IMG/VR virus record: IMGVR_UViG_3300031951_001224
Location: 1 to 23,406 of that record
Direction: 5' to 3' (one strand)
DNA length: 23,406 nt
Origin: a virus
Below, piece after piece: positions 14,359 through 21,228 of the stretch (position 1 is the stretch's first letter; each line of letters begins with the position of its first letter). The notes beneath the pieces were generated by a model. That model did no database searches and was not told where the DNA came from. It saw only the letters and a program-made list of their open reading frames with translations. Both the position numbers and the translations under genes were made by a program.

Positions 14359-15498
14359 TTAACGAATAATGCCTACTGTAACTAGTGGAGGATCGCCACT
14401 TTGATTTGCTCCACCATTGTAAATATTTAATCCTCTAATAAACAAATATCCTGTAGTTTGGTTATTGCCAGGAGATGTGGTGCTATACCCCGTATAATTT
14501 GTACCAACATCGTTATTAACATTTGATCCATTTGCAAACCATGCATAATTAGCATCAGGCATTGCAGAAGAAAAACTTATACCATAATACATTTCTCCTG
14601 CATCTGAAATACTAGAAACATTACCACTAGCACGAATTGAAATAGTACCAGAACCATTAAAGTTTACCCATGCACGACAGCCGTATGCAGTAGCGACCGA
14701 GCCGTAACCTGAGTTGAATTGAAGGTTGCCAGTAGTACCAAGTCTTAAAGTATCACCAAAAAAACCACCAATTAAAAATTGGCTTCCTGAACCTTGATTA
14801 CGAATGTCCCAATAATGACCAGAGTTATTAGTCATTCTTAATAAAACATCATTTACAGAAGATTGGGACATCTGTAAACCAACTCCGCCACCTGTTTGCT
14901 GAATTGTCATAGCATCAGAAGAAGAACTAACTACTAATGGTCTATCAGGACTACTAGTACCAATACCAACATTACCAGCAGAGGTAATACGCATACGCTC
15001 TGTACCGTTTGCAGTATTGCTGCTTGCTCCTGTATAAAATAAAATATTGGTTGCAGCAGTTCCAGCAAAATTTGTATCATTTCCACCAATATAAACTTGG
15101 TTGACACTGGTGGTAGACAAACCAGCAATAATATTTAATGGATTTGTTGCATTGAAACAATTTACAACCCTATAACTAGAAACTTTAGTTGCACTGTCTG
15201 TTCTACTACTTCCGCCTTGAATATAAGTTCCAAGCATATCTAATGTAACAGCAGGACTACTAGTACCAATTCCAACATTTCCATTATTATAATAAATGTC
15301 TGAACCACTTGTAACCCATGGTGCAGAACCAGTAGCACCTGTTGGTCCTGTGGGACCAGTTACACCTGTTGCACCAGCTGGTCCTGTAGGTCCTGTTGGT
15401 CCATTAGGTCCCGTAGGTCCATTTGGTCCATTTGGCCCCGTAGGTCCTGTAGCACCTGATATTCCTGAGCCTGCAACGAAACTTTGATAGATTGGCAT
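14359..15498 (-). CDS. Collagen-like tail fibre protein
   Basis: A 379-aa fibre. Residues 12-59 are 16 consecutive Gly-X-Y triplets, mostly GPT, GPN, GAT and GPA, a collagen-like triple-helix shaft. [15 protein letters not shown] (74-88), and a second copy [15 protein letters not shown] (176-190) after [11 protein letters not shown], are beta-helix repeats common in trimeric fibres. The C-terminal domain begins [48 protein letters not shown] (from 275), a distal domain I recall in many phage fibres. There is no S74 chaperone at the end, so trimerisation must rely on the collagen/tip domains or on another protein. It is probably a receptor-binding side fibre. A late-box variant (AATAAATA, 15522-15529, minus) lies 23 bases before the ATG, within the preceding gene. 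Confidence 0.85.
   Translation of the reverse strand: MPIYQSFVAGSGISGATGPTGPNGPNGPTGPNGPTGPTGPAGATGVTGPTGPTGATGSAPWVTSGSDIYYNNGNVGIGTSSPAVTLDMLGTYIQGGSSRTDSATKVSSYRVVNCFNATNPLNIIAGLSTTSVNQVYIGGNDTNFAGTAATNILFYTGASSNTANGTERMRITSAGNVGIGTSSPDRPLVVSSSSDAMTIQQTGGGVGLQMSQSSVNDVLLRMTNNSGHYWDIRNQGSGSQFLIGGFFGDTLRLGTTGNLQFNSGYGSVATAYGCRAWVNFNGSGTISIRASGNVSSISDAGEMYYGISFSSAMPDANYAWFANGSNVNNDVGTNYTGYSTTSPGNNQTTGYLFIRGLNIYNGGANQSGDPPLVTVGIIR
15322..15465 (-). repeat. Collagen-like Gly-X-Y coding repeats
   Basis: Sixteen 9-base units coding Gly-X-Y, on the plus strand seen as repeated variants of GGTCCTGTA and GGTCCATTT. Within the fibre gene this is the only tandem triplet region. Such arrays can lengthen or shorten by recombination in steps of nine bases without frameshift. 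Confidence 0.85.
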
Positions 15499-15508
15499 TT
15501 TTTTCTAA

Positions 15509-15775
15509 TTAACTTTTTGGATATTTATTTTTAACGGCCTGAATCTTCTCTGCCATTTCTTCAGGAAATACACCTGCATGAAACAGAGCATCTAGTTGGT
15601 CACCAATGGATGGGTATTCAGATTTACGATTGTATTTGTATTCGTTTGGATCTTGCCAAGCATTGACTAAATCTAAATTAATTTCAACTTTGTTGCCGTC
15701 TTTATCGAAAGCACCAGCTGTATCATCGATAGTAGTGACTTGTGGATATAGTGCGTATATAGCGTTATGGTTCAT
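15509..15775 (-). CDS. Small conserved fibre-cassette protein (88 aa, YPSIGDQLDAL motif)
   Basis: The protein reads MNHNAIYALYPQVTTIDDTAGAFDKDGNKVEINLDLVNAW and then RKSEYPSIGDQLDALFHAG (about 52-70). The R..EYPSIGDQLDAL motif is widespread in phage proteins encoded beside tail fibres. In many phages it occurs at the end of small proteins thought to help attach or assemble fibres, but I know no biochemical proof. The front half resembles the two-part plan of such proteins: an N-terminal 'IYALYP' strand and a middle acidic loop (DKDGNKVEI). It overlaps the upstream fibre gene by four bases (ATGA), so it is made together with that 166-aa protein. Confidence 0.78.
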   Translation of the reverse strand: MNHNAIYALYPQVTTIDDTAGAFDKDGNKVEINLDLVNAWQDPNEYKYNRKSEYPSIGDQLDALFHAGVFPEEMAEKIQAVKNKYPKS

Positions 15776-16272
15776 GCTGATATTTCCATAAGTGTAATTG
15801 TTGATGACCCTATATTACCTCCACTCATTTGTCCATTTACATATACAGTTACCGAACCACCAATACGTTGTGCTATTTGAACTTGATAAGTTAAAGCACT
15901 TGTTGAACCTGGTGAATCCAAAAACATAATTGGAACTGTTGCGTAAGAACTTTGGTTGTCTGGTGCAGGAGTAGATGCAACACCAGAACTAAAATCATCT
16001 CCTCCTATTCCAACAAGTGTAGAATTTCTTTTTAGTCTTAGTCCACATAGTGTACCATATGTTGTATTAGTTGTTGCATACATAATACTTGCCATAATTA
16101 ATATTTTACTTGATGCTGACGTTGGAGTAATAACAGCTGACAAACCCGTAACATCTTGATAACCAGAACCAGTATGACTAAACCTATCGGTTTTTATAGT
16201 GCTGACCACCTGCAATACCTGTCCTGATACTCCAAGTATTTGGTTGTTAGTACCGTTAAGTGTAATAGCCAT
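15772..16272 (-). CDS. Tail fibre-type virion protein (166 aa)
   Basis: Begins MAITLNGTNNQILGVSGQVLQVVSTIKTDRFSHTGSGYQDVTGL and continues SAVITPTSASSKILIMASIMYATT. GQVLQVVST plus ITPTSASSKILI is a pattern I recognise from many marine phage fibre proteins. It describes a beta-sandwich of about 130 residues ending in a conserved strand (SSTITLMEISA). The short N-terminus is probably the attachment or trimerisation piece. Such proteins are minor fibre or tip components; receptor binding is plausible but unproven. It is preceded by a 59-aa protein whose stop overlaps its ATG (TAATG) and followed by the 88-aa gene (ATGA). Confidence 0.78.
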   Translation of the reverse strand: MAITLNGTNNQILGVSGQVLQVVSTIKTDRFSHTGSGYQDVTGLSAVITPTSASSKILIMASIMYATTNTTYGTLCGLRLKRNSTLVGIGGDDFSSGVASTPAPDNQSSYATVPIMFLDSPGSTSALTYQVQIAQRIGGSVTVYVNGQMSGGNIGSSTITLMEISA

Positions 16273-16451
16273 TATTCAATAGCAGCTAACTGCTCTTCTG
16301 TTGGCTGAGCCAATGTTGCATGAGTCCAAGACCGAATATAATCACCACGGCCATCTGAATCATTCTGAAGTGTAATTGTACCACGCATCGGTTCAAAATC
16401 ATCAGAAGTTAATTCTGGATAAATTTGTTTAATTTTTTCATATAAAGTCAT
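16272..16451 (-). CDS. Short XkdW-like fibre-cassette protein (59 aa)
   Basis: A small open frame from ATG at 16451 to TAA at 16272-16274. It starts MTLYEKIKQIYPELTSDDFE, continues RGTITLQNDSDGRGDYIRSW and ends PTEEQLAAIE. The plan YPELT..DF, then G-T-I-x-L-x-x-D-S-D-G-x-G-D-Y-I-x-x-W, then P-T-E-E-Q-L, resembles the XkdW/YorD-type small proteins of Bacillus phages, found beside tail-fibre genes. Function there is unknown to me; an adaptor or assembly role is likely from context. The ribosome-binding site is AAAAGGAAA, and the stop overlaps the next ATG by one base. Coding is supported by that coupling, the good leader and the lack of any other gene between 16273 and 16466. Confidence 0.8.
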   Translation of the reverse strand: MTLYEKIKQIYPELTSDDFEPMRGTITLQNDSDGRGDYIRSWTHATLAQPTEEQLAAIE

Positions 16452-16466
16452 TTTGTTTCCTTTTAA

Positions 16467-16964
16467 TTAAGCGCCACGCAATAAACATCCTGAGAATGTG
16501 TAATAGTCTGCTGCATCGGTGTTTGCAGAACTTCCTGAATTTTGATATGTATAGATTTCAACATAATCACTTGAACCATTACAGTAAAGTAAAGTTGATA
16601 CACATAACGCTCTGGTAACGTTTTGCACTCCGTTTGAAACATATGCATACAGATTACCATTTTTGTATATAGCCATCTGCACAACTGTACCAGCTATTGA
16701 GTCTGCATATCTTAGGTTTGCATTTATCTGATAATACCCAGCTACTGTTGGTGTAAATCTACTAGAAGTAAAATTGTTGTTAGTATCAAAGTTTTCAGTA
16801 CCATAAAGAACTTTTGTCCAAGTGGTATTTGAAACACTTGTTGTGGTCATTTGAGCACTAAATGCTGGTGCAGCCACACCATTATACTGTAACTGAATAT
16901 TACCTGAGTAATCAGGAGTAATTACTACGCCACTAGAAGTTGAAGCATTAATCGTTACTGGCAT
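16467..16964 (-). CDS. C1q-like fibre tip protein (165 aa)
   Basis: A short N-terminal strand region (MPVTINASTSSGVVITPDYSGNIQLQ) leads into a C1q/TNF-like jelly roll from about residue 32. It reads APAFSAQMTTTSVSNTTWTKVLYGTENFDTNNNF, then FTPTVAGYYQINANL, then MAIYKNGNLYAYVS, then STLLYCNGSSDYVEIYTY. The signature P-A-F-x-A, then D-x-x-x-x-F with F-T-P-T-x-A-G-Y-Y-x-I, then K-N-G, then Y-C-N-G-x-x-D-Y-x-E, is that of C1q-like domains, which form compact trimers and bind proteins or glycans. It is the first of three relatives in this cassette. No shaft is present, so it probably caps another fibre. Coupled to the upstream gene by TAATG. Confidence 0.82.
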   Translation of the reverse strand: MPVTINASTSSGVVITPDYSGNIQLQYNGVAAPAFSAQMTTTSVSNTTWTKVLYGTENFDTNNNFTSSRFTPTVAGYYQINANLRYADSIAGTVVQMAIYKNGNLYAYVSNGVQNVTRALCVSTLLYCNGSSDYVEIYTYQNSGSSANTDAADYYTFSGCLLRGA

Positions 16965-17515
16965 TATGCGGCCCTCACTAAAACACCAGACATATAGGTA
17001 TTATAACCAACACCTGTGCTTTGACCATAATCAACAGATAAACTTGAACCCGCCAAATATGCATACAATTCAATGTAATCGGTTGTTCCATTACAATAAA
17101 CTAAAACTGATCCATAAGTTCTATATGAACTTGAATTTGTATAATCTCCAAAACCAGCATAACCAGATCCGTTTTTAAAAATTGAAACAATGGTTCTTGT
17201 TGGTGTGTTACCGGCTAAATTGGATATTCCTGCGCTTATCTGATAATAACCAGCAATAGTAGGTGTAAATGTGGAAGAAGAAAACATAGATCCAGCAGTA
17301 TTATAATCAAAAGCATTAAATGTTATTTTAGTAAAAGTGGCATTTGTTATAGATTGAGGAACACCATTTTTATAAGCAAAAAACGCTGGCATATTACCAC
17401 TCACCATCACACTACCATTGACTGCCGGTAAAGTATATGTGCTATCACCTGCAGCATTCGGTGCAGATAATGTAATTGCTCCTGATGTATCACCTTTGAT
17501 GATTAATGAACTCAT
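16964..17515 (-). CDS. C1q-like fibre tip protein (183 aa)
   Basis: The N-terminal segment MSSLIIKGDTSGAITLSAPNAAGDSTYTLPAVNG is a beta motif common at the head of small marine phage fibre proteins. From about residue 42 a C1q-like domain follows: PAFFAYKNG, then KITFNAFDYNTAGSMFSSSTFTPTIAGYYQISAGI, then SIFKNGSGYAGFG, then SVLVYCNGTTDYIELYAYLAG, then MSGVLVRAA. I start it at the ATG at 17515 rather than the GTG four codons upstream (17527). The ATG overlaps the previous stop as ATGA, and AGGTGG lies eight bases before it, so the GTG would sit inside the ribosome-binding site. It is closely related to the 165-aa neighbour and to the end of the 329-aa fibre. Confidence 0.82.
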   Translation of the reverse strand: MSSLIIKGDTSGAITLSAPNAAGDSTYTLPAVNGSVMVSGNMPAFFAYKNGVPQSITNATFTKITFNAFDYNTAGSMFSSSTFTPTIAGYYQISAGISNLAGNTPTRTIVSIFKNGSGYAGFGDYTNSSSYRTYGSVLVYCNGTTDYIELYAYLAGSSLSVDYGQSTGVGYNTYMSGVLVRAA

Positions 17516-17715
17516 AGGATTACCCACCTACTTCCTGAATTAATAGTTACGTTGGCCGATAATGTAACCGGACCTACCGACATTGCCGAGTTATTGGCTG
17601 TAATTGTATATGCACTGGTAACATTCTGTGTGTTCTCAATAATAGGAACAGCAGGAGTAAAAGCAATATTACTACTATTACCCACCATTGCATTTTGTAT
17701 TTTAGTTAATGGCAT
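17512..17715 (-). CDS. Small fibre-cassette protein (67 aa)
   Basis: Reads MPLTKIQNAMVGNSSNIAFTPAVPIIENTQ, then VTSAYTITANNSAMSVGPVTLSANVTINSGSRWVIL. The end, Y-T-I-T-x-N-x-S-A-M-S-x-G-P-V-T-x-x-x-x-V-T-x-x-x-G-x-x-W-V-I-L, is a strand-rich motif I recall at the C-termini of marine phage virion proteins, where it may form a single beta-domain. It is short and uncharged, and could be a separate fibre piece or a remnant of a longer fibre. Translation seems coupled to the next gene by ATGA. Its own leader is weak (CATAGAGAATAAATATG), so it may rely on read-through from the 67-aa gene upstream of it. Confidence 0.7.
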   Translation of the reverse strand: MPLTKIQNAMVGNSSNIAFTPAVPIIENTQNVTSAYTITANNSAMSVGPVTLSANVTINSGSRWVIL

Positions 17716-17724
17716 ATTTATTCT

Positions 17725-17928
17725 CTATGGTAATGTCGCTATATATGCTTTGGCTTCAGCGGCAGTCATGGTATCACCATCAGCATCTTGTAGTGTGGCT
17801 TCGTCAGTATTGATTTGCTTTTTAAAGTTTTGATAATCAGGATTAGTTGATTCGATTGAAATAGATGCTCCATCAGATTGTCGTTTAATGTATTCTGTAT
17901 TGTCAAATTTTTTAATTAATTCATACAT
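17725..17928 (-). CDS. Small uncharacterised protein in fibre cassette (67 aa)
   Basis: Reads MYELIKKFDNTEYIKRQSDGASISIESTNPDYQNFKKQINT, then DEATLQDADGDTMTAAEAKAYIATLP. It is acidic and partly helical, with no signal or membrane segment. I do not recognise a family. Its position directly after a fibre gene, and its size, fit the set of short proteins interleaved with fibres here, so an assembly or adaptor role is possible. The start is supported by GGAGATATAAAAATG, where the binding site lies inside the last codons of the upstream fibre gene. Confidence 0.7.
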   Translation of the reverse strand: MYELIKKFDNTEYIKRQSDGASISIESTNPDYQNFKKQINTDEATLQDADGDTMTAAEAKAYIATLP

Positions 17929-17930
17929 TT

Positions 17931-18986
17931 TTATATCTCCGAGTCTTGAAACCAGTTAAACCCAACTTTTACTAATGTTCCTGCGGATAAACCTGTAATA
18001 TTTCCAGAAAATCTTTTTGTACCATCAGCTGATAATCCAGAAGGAGTAACATTAGAAGAATATGAACCAGTAAACCATCTTGCAATTTTTCCAGTATTGC
18101 CGTTTGCATCATTATAGGTAAATGTTCCTGCTGCCCGTTTATCAACTTTATAAAATCCTTCCCAAACAGCATTTCCAAACTGATCCGCAAAACATGATGG
18201 GTTAGCAGAACCACTCTCATAATACCGCTGACACATTCTCAATTCATTTCCATAATCCCTATATTCAAAAGTTGTGGATAAAGAACCTACTTCCACCTGG
18301 ACTCCAGTAATATACCATGTAGCACCATTCGTGCCAACAACATTGGTGGATCCTGTTGCGGTAAAATAAGAATTATTTGACCAAGATCCGGCTGAACCGG
18401 CATAAAAAGATCCTGATCCTAATGAAAATACTAAAGACAATCCAAGGCCATTAGTTGTTAACCAAGTTCCGCTTGTTGAACCAGGTACGGTAAGAGTTTT
18501 ATATTCCCAAGTATTTGCTTGAGATATTGTGTATGTAAATGGGTATGAGTAATCACCGGCACCATTTTTTAATGCGCCACCAAAAGTTCCTGTTAATGAA
18601 GAACGAACCCAAAAAGATAAGGTAATAGTTTTAGCATTTGCGGTTCCCCATGCCAAATCAGCAATATTAAATCCCTCGATATATTGCCGAACAACATAAA
18701 CATCTTCTGTGGCTGGTGTAGTAGCAGCTAATGAAGTTATTCCTAGGTAATTAACAAATCCTGCCGGAGGAGTTACAGAACCAGCATTTTGTTGGCAAGA
18801 ATATTTTGATGATTCTGCGGAATATAAAGTCCACCTATCCAGTGTTCTTGTGGTGCCACTTGGTAATGTAACACTTGCACCACCATTCCTCTGGTCTATT
18901 ACCATGGCTCCGTTAATAATCCTATTCTTGAAGCCAAGAGAAACACCTGATGAACCGTATTGAGCTACTTGAATTGCTTGTGTCAT
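17931..18986 (-). CDS. Lectin-like fibre protein with NR(I)INGAM...DRW module
   Basis: A 351-aa protein. It opens MTQAIQVAQYGSSGVSLGFKNRIINGAMVIDQRNGG (NRIINGAMVIDQRN at 21-34), and LDRW follows at 49-52. This pattern starts a jelly-roll, carbohydrate-binding-like domain seen in many phage fibres. The rest of that domain runs through ITLSFWVRSS (121-130), YTISQANTWEYKTLTVPG and GATWYITGVQVEVGSLSTTFEYRDYGNELRMCQRYYE (to 257), the last being its conserved end. Residues about 258-351 form a separate tip domain (FADQFGNAVWEGFYKVDKRAAGTFTYND). Receptor binding is the likely role. It is coupled to the upstream 329-aa fibre by TAATG. Confidence 0.83.
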   Translation of the reverse strand: MTQAIQVAQYGSSGVSLGFKNRIINGAMVIDQRNGGASVTLPSGTTRTLDRWTLYSAESSKYSCQQNAGSVTPPAGFVNYLGITSLAATTPATEDVYVVRQYIEGFNIADLAWGTANAKTITLSFWVRSSLTGTFGGALKNGAGDYSYPFTYTISQANTWEYKTLTVPGSTSGTWLTTNGLGLSLVFSLGSGSFYAGSAGSWSNNSYFTATGSTNVVGTNGATWYITGVQVEVGSLSTTFEYRDYGNELRMCQRYYESGSANPSCFADQFGNAVWEGFYKVDKRAAGTFTYNDANGNTGKIARWFTGSYSSNVTPSGLSADGTKRFSGNITGLSAGTLVKVGFNWFQDSEI

Positions 18987-19975
18987 TATGCAGCCCTCGC
19001 TAAGAAACCGTTCATGTAAGTATCATACGCTCTACCAACACCAATAGCTGAGGTACTTCCGTTAGTATAAGCACCATACAAATCAATGTAATCGGTAGTG
19101 CCGTTCATGTAAACTAAAGTTGAAACAAGTATAGTTACCTGTGACATTGAGTAAGATAAGTCTGAAGAAAAAGAATACGCAGATCCGTTTTTATAAATGC
19201 CTATTACTGCTCTTGTCCCTGACCCACCATCAAACCTGATAGAACCATTTATTTGATAATAACCAGCAACAGTTGGTGTAAAAGTAGAGGATGCAAAATT
19301 ACTATTTGTGTCATATTTTTCTGTATCTAATAATACTTTGGTCAATACTCCACTAGAAATAGTTTGACTACCTGTTGTATATGCATAAAAAGCAGGACCA
19401 GTTGATGATACTCCTGTTGCCAATTTGTTTTGTGTAATTGCACCATCAGAAATCAACAAAGTATTTACTGCATTGGCTGTAGCCGGTATTGCATTGAGTA
19501 CCGAGCTTACATAGAAACTTTCTACGACCACTAAATCACCAGAAGAACACGCATTGGCTAATACAACACTTGTACCATTACTTGCTGTGTAATCTGCTGT
19601 GCCTAACATGACGCCATTACGAAACACATTAATAAATCCTACTGTGTAACTTGGTGGTGTAAATGTGGTTTGACCAGCCGTTGCAGTATATTCTGTAAGA
19701 GTTCTGTATGCCGTTGTAGTAACACCTGATGCAGGTATTCCCAAATATCTTACAGAAATATTTCCTGTGGCACTTGGTGGTGCCGCTGAGAAGTTAAGTG
19801 TGCGGCCTGAAACAGAGTATGTGTCAGGAGATTGTAGAACACCAGATACCGCTACAAGTATAGAAGCTGGATTAGCCGGTGAAACCGACATGGTAAATGC
19901 AGTCGTGCTATTATCACCGTTAAATAAATCGGTGACAAATGCTGATTGCGAGGGACTATTTCCGATATATGACAT
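18986..19975 (-). CDS. Modular tail fibre with C1q-like tip (329 aa)
   Basis: Three modules are visible. Residues 1-80 (MSYIGNSPSQ ... GNISVRYLGI) form a beta-domain that also begins the 610-aa fibre, probably the virion attachment end. Residues about 88-158 (RTLTEYTATAGQTTFTPPSYTVGFINVFRNGVML, DYTASNGTSVVLANACSSGDLVVV) are a second module common in marine T4-like fibres. After a linker, residues 193-329 are a C1q-like jelly roll (GPAFYAYTTG, KVLLDTEKYDTNSNFASSTFTPTVAGYYQINGSIRF, IYKNGSAYSF, STLVYMNGTTDYIDLYGAY). The tip closely resembles the two small C1q-like proteins downstream. The ribosome-binding site is AAAGGTTAAT. The role in host binding is inferred. Confidence 0.83.
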   Translation of the reverse strand: MSYIGNSPSQSAFVTDLFNGDNSTTAFTMSVSPANPASILVAVSGVLQSPDTYSVSGRTLNFSAAPPSATGNISVRYLGIPASGVTTTAYRTLTEYTATAGQTTFTPPSYTVGFINVFRNGVMLGTADYTASNGTSVVLANACSSGDLVVVESFYVSSVLNAIPATANAVNTLLISDGAITQNKLATGVSSTGPAFYAYTTGSQTISSGVLTKVLLDTEKYDTNSNFASSTFTPTVAGYYQINGSIRFDGGSGTRAVIGIYKNGSAYSFSSDLSYSMSQVTILVSTLVYMNGTTDYIDLYGAYTNGSTSAIGVGRAYDTYMNGFLARAA

Positions 19976-19985
19976 TAATTAACCT

Positions 19986-20876
19986 TTAAGCTATATAAGA
20001 TCCACTTGAAGTGAATGTATGTATAGTATATCCACCAACAGATGTTATTGTACCACCTGTGCCTCGTTGAGCACCAAGATAGGAAATAATTACAACACCT
20101 GAACCGCCGTTACCTCCAGCGTATCCTGTATCACCACTTTGAACGTAACCACCACCGCCACCACCGCCGCCTGTGTTGGATACAGCTGAAGAACCAGCAG
20201 CACCAGCTTGTCCGTTGCCACCAACTTTAGAACCGCCTTGACCACCTAATTGCCCGTTAGCACACCCACCACCACCGCCACCAGCATAAAATACTTGTGT
20301 TCCTGAAATGAAACTTGCTAATGCATTACCGCCTGTGCCGCCTAATGTTTTAGAACCAATTGATGCTTGATTTCCGGCAAATCCTGTACCGCCAGCTCCA
20401 CCACCACCGCCACCAAACCAACTACTAGCAGATGATCCGCCACCAGCACCAGCAACACATCCTTGATTTAATGTTCCGTCATTATTACCACCTTGAGCGT
20501 TTGTACCGCCACCGCCACCAGAACCGCCAGAAGCACCGGTATTAAAAGCTCCTGAACCGTAACCAGATCCACCGCCACCACCACCAATAGCGGTTTGTGT
20601 TGTTATTCCTGATCCTGATATAACTGAGTTGGTGCCATTTGAACCAACAGCAGCCGTATTTTGTGGAGTTCCAGATCCTCCAGCACCAACGGTAACTGTG
20701 TAAGTAGAACCGGATGTTAAAGTTAAATATCCTTGAATTACACCACCGCCGCCTCCACCACCGCCATTGCCGCTACCACCGCCACCTCCACCAGCAACAG
20801 TTAAATGTTGAATGTGATAAGACGATACACTTCCATTTTGAGATAGACCTACAGCAGGTATCTGACTAATTGGCAT
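19986..20876 (-). CDS. Glycine-rich adhesin-like fibre tip (296 aa)
   Basis: About seven runs of five to eight glycines (first at 29-34 and 38-45) are separated by short beta segments such as VIQGYLTLTSGSTYTVTVGAGGSGTP. This suggests stacked polyglycine-II helices like those of the gp38 adhesins of T-even and S16-like phages. The N-terminus (MPISQIPAVGLSQNGSVSSYHIQHLTVAGG) is a short cap. The end, GSGVVIISY ... GGYTIHTFTSSGSYIA (281-296), is the strand pair commonly attached to glycine-rich phage domains. No protease or chaperone motif is seen. Variable loops between the Gly runs (FNTGASGGSGGGGG, CVAGAGGGSSASSWFG) are where specificity would be expected to lie. The assignment of fold is by composition and pattern. 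Confidence 0.8.
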   Translation of the reverse strand: MPISQIPAVGLSQNGSVSSYHIQHLTVAGGGGGGSGNGGGGGGGGVIQGYLTLTSGSTYTVTVGAGGSGTPQNTAAVGSNGTNSVISGSGITTQTAIGGGGGGSGYGSGAFNTGASGGSGGGGGTNAQGGNNDGTLNQGCVAGAGGGSSASSWFGGGGGGAGGTGFAGNQASIGSKTLGGTGGNALASFISGTQVFYAGGGGGGCANGQLGGQGGSKVGGNGQAGAAGSSAVSNTGGGGGGGGYVQSGDTGYAGGNGGSGVVIISYLGAQRGTGGTITSVGGYTIHTFTSSGSYIA

Positions 20877-20877
20877 A

Positions 20878-21228
20878 TTATTCTGTTACTTCTTTCCAAG
20901 AAATTGTTGCTTCGTCCCACTCATATCTTTTATCATCATTTGGATATGGTGTTGGTGCTTCCCATAGCCATGTAGTTTCATTTAGTATCCAACTTGCAAA
21001 TGGTCGTGGTGCATAGAACACATCATTTGTTCTGTCGTATGTGTAACCAATACCTGCATAGTTGCCACGAAGCGGAGTACCGCCTTGAGTATGTTGATTG
21101 CCATGGGTGTTATAACTCGTTTGAATCCATTCACCCGGACTTGTATCAACAAATGTATTAAAAAAATCTGGTTCAGCCACAATCACTTGTGTAACTTTAC
21201 CATCTAAGACTTTCGCAAAATGACTCAT
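20878..21228 (-). CDS. Small conserved fibre-cassette protein (116 aa)
   Basis: Starts MSHFAKVLDGKVTQVIVAEPDFFNTF, then SPGEWIQTSYNTHGN, then PLRGNYAGIGYTYDRTNDVFYAPRPFASWILNETTWLWEAPTPYP, and ends with YEWDEATISWKEV. R-G-N-Y-A-G-I-G-Y-x-Y-D, then D-x-F-Y-x-P-x-P-F-x-S-W, then W-x-x-P-x-P-Y-P, is a motif set I know from numerous small proteins beside tail fibres in T4-like cyanophages and relatives. No function is established to my knowledge; an adaptor or assembly factor for the adjacent fibre is plausible. The ATG overlaps the 610-aa fibre stop (ATGA), so it is produced along with that fibre, and gp38-like adhesin follows. Confidence 0.8.
   Translation of the reverse strand: MSHFAKVLDGKVTQVIVAEPDFFNTFVDTSPGEWIQTSYNTHGNQHTQGGTPLRGNYAGIGYTYDRTNDVFYAPRPFASWILNETTWLWEAPTPYPNDDKRYEWDEATISWKEVTE

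Noticed and set aside
15296-15487. Plus-strand proline/valine-rich frame of 63 codons
   Set aside because: It is the antisense of the collagen Gly-X-Y array; repeated GGN-CCN codons read as Pro-rich on the other strand.
16463-16684. Minus-strand 73-codon frame overlapping the 165-aa C1q-like gene
   Set aside because: It is a frame shadow with Met/Cys/Gln-rich, family-less sequence, inside a gene with a recognisable domain.
17715-17722. AATAAATA box at the start of the 67-aa gene
   Set aside because: It overlaps the start codon itself, so a transcript starting downstream would lack the start; likely chance in AT-rich DNA.
20150-20800. CCACCGCCG-rich tract as a regulatory or satellite repeat
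   Set aside because: It is explained by glycine codons of the adhesin on the minus strand.
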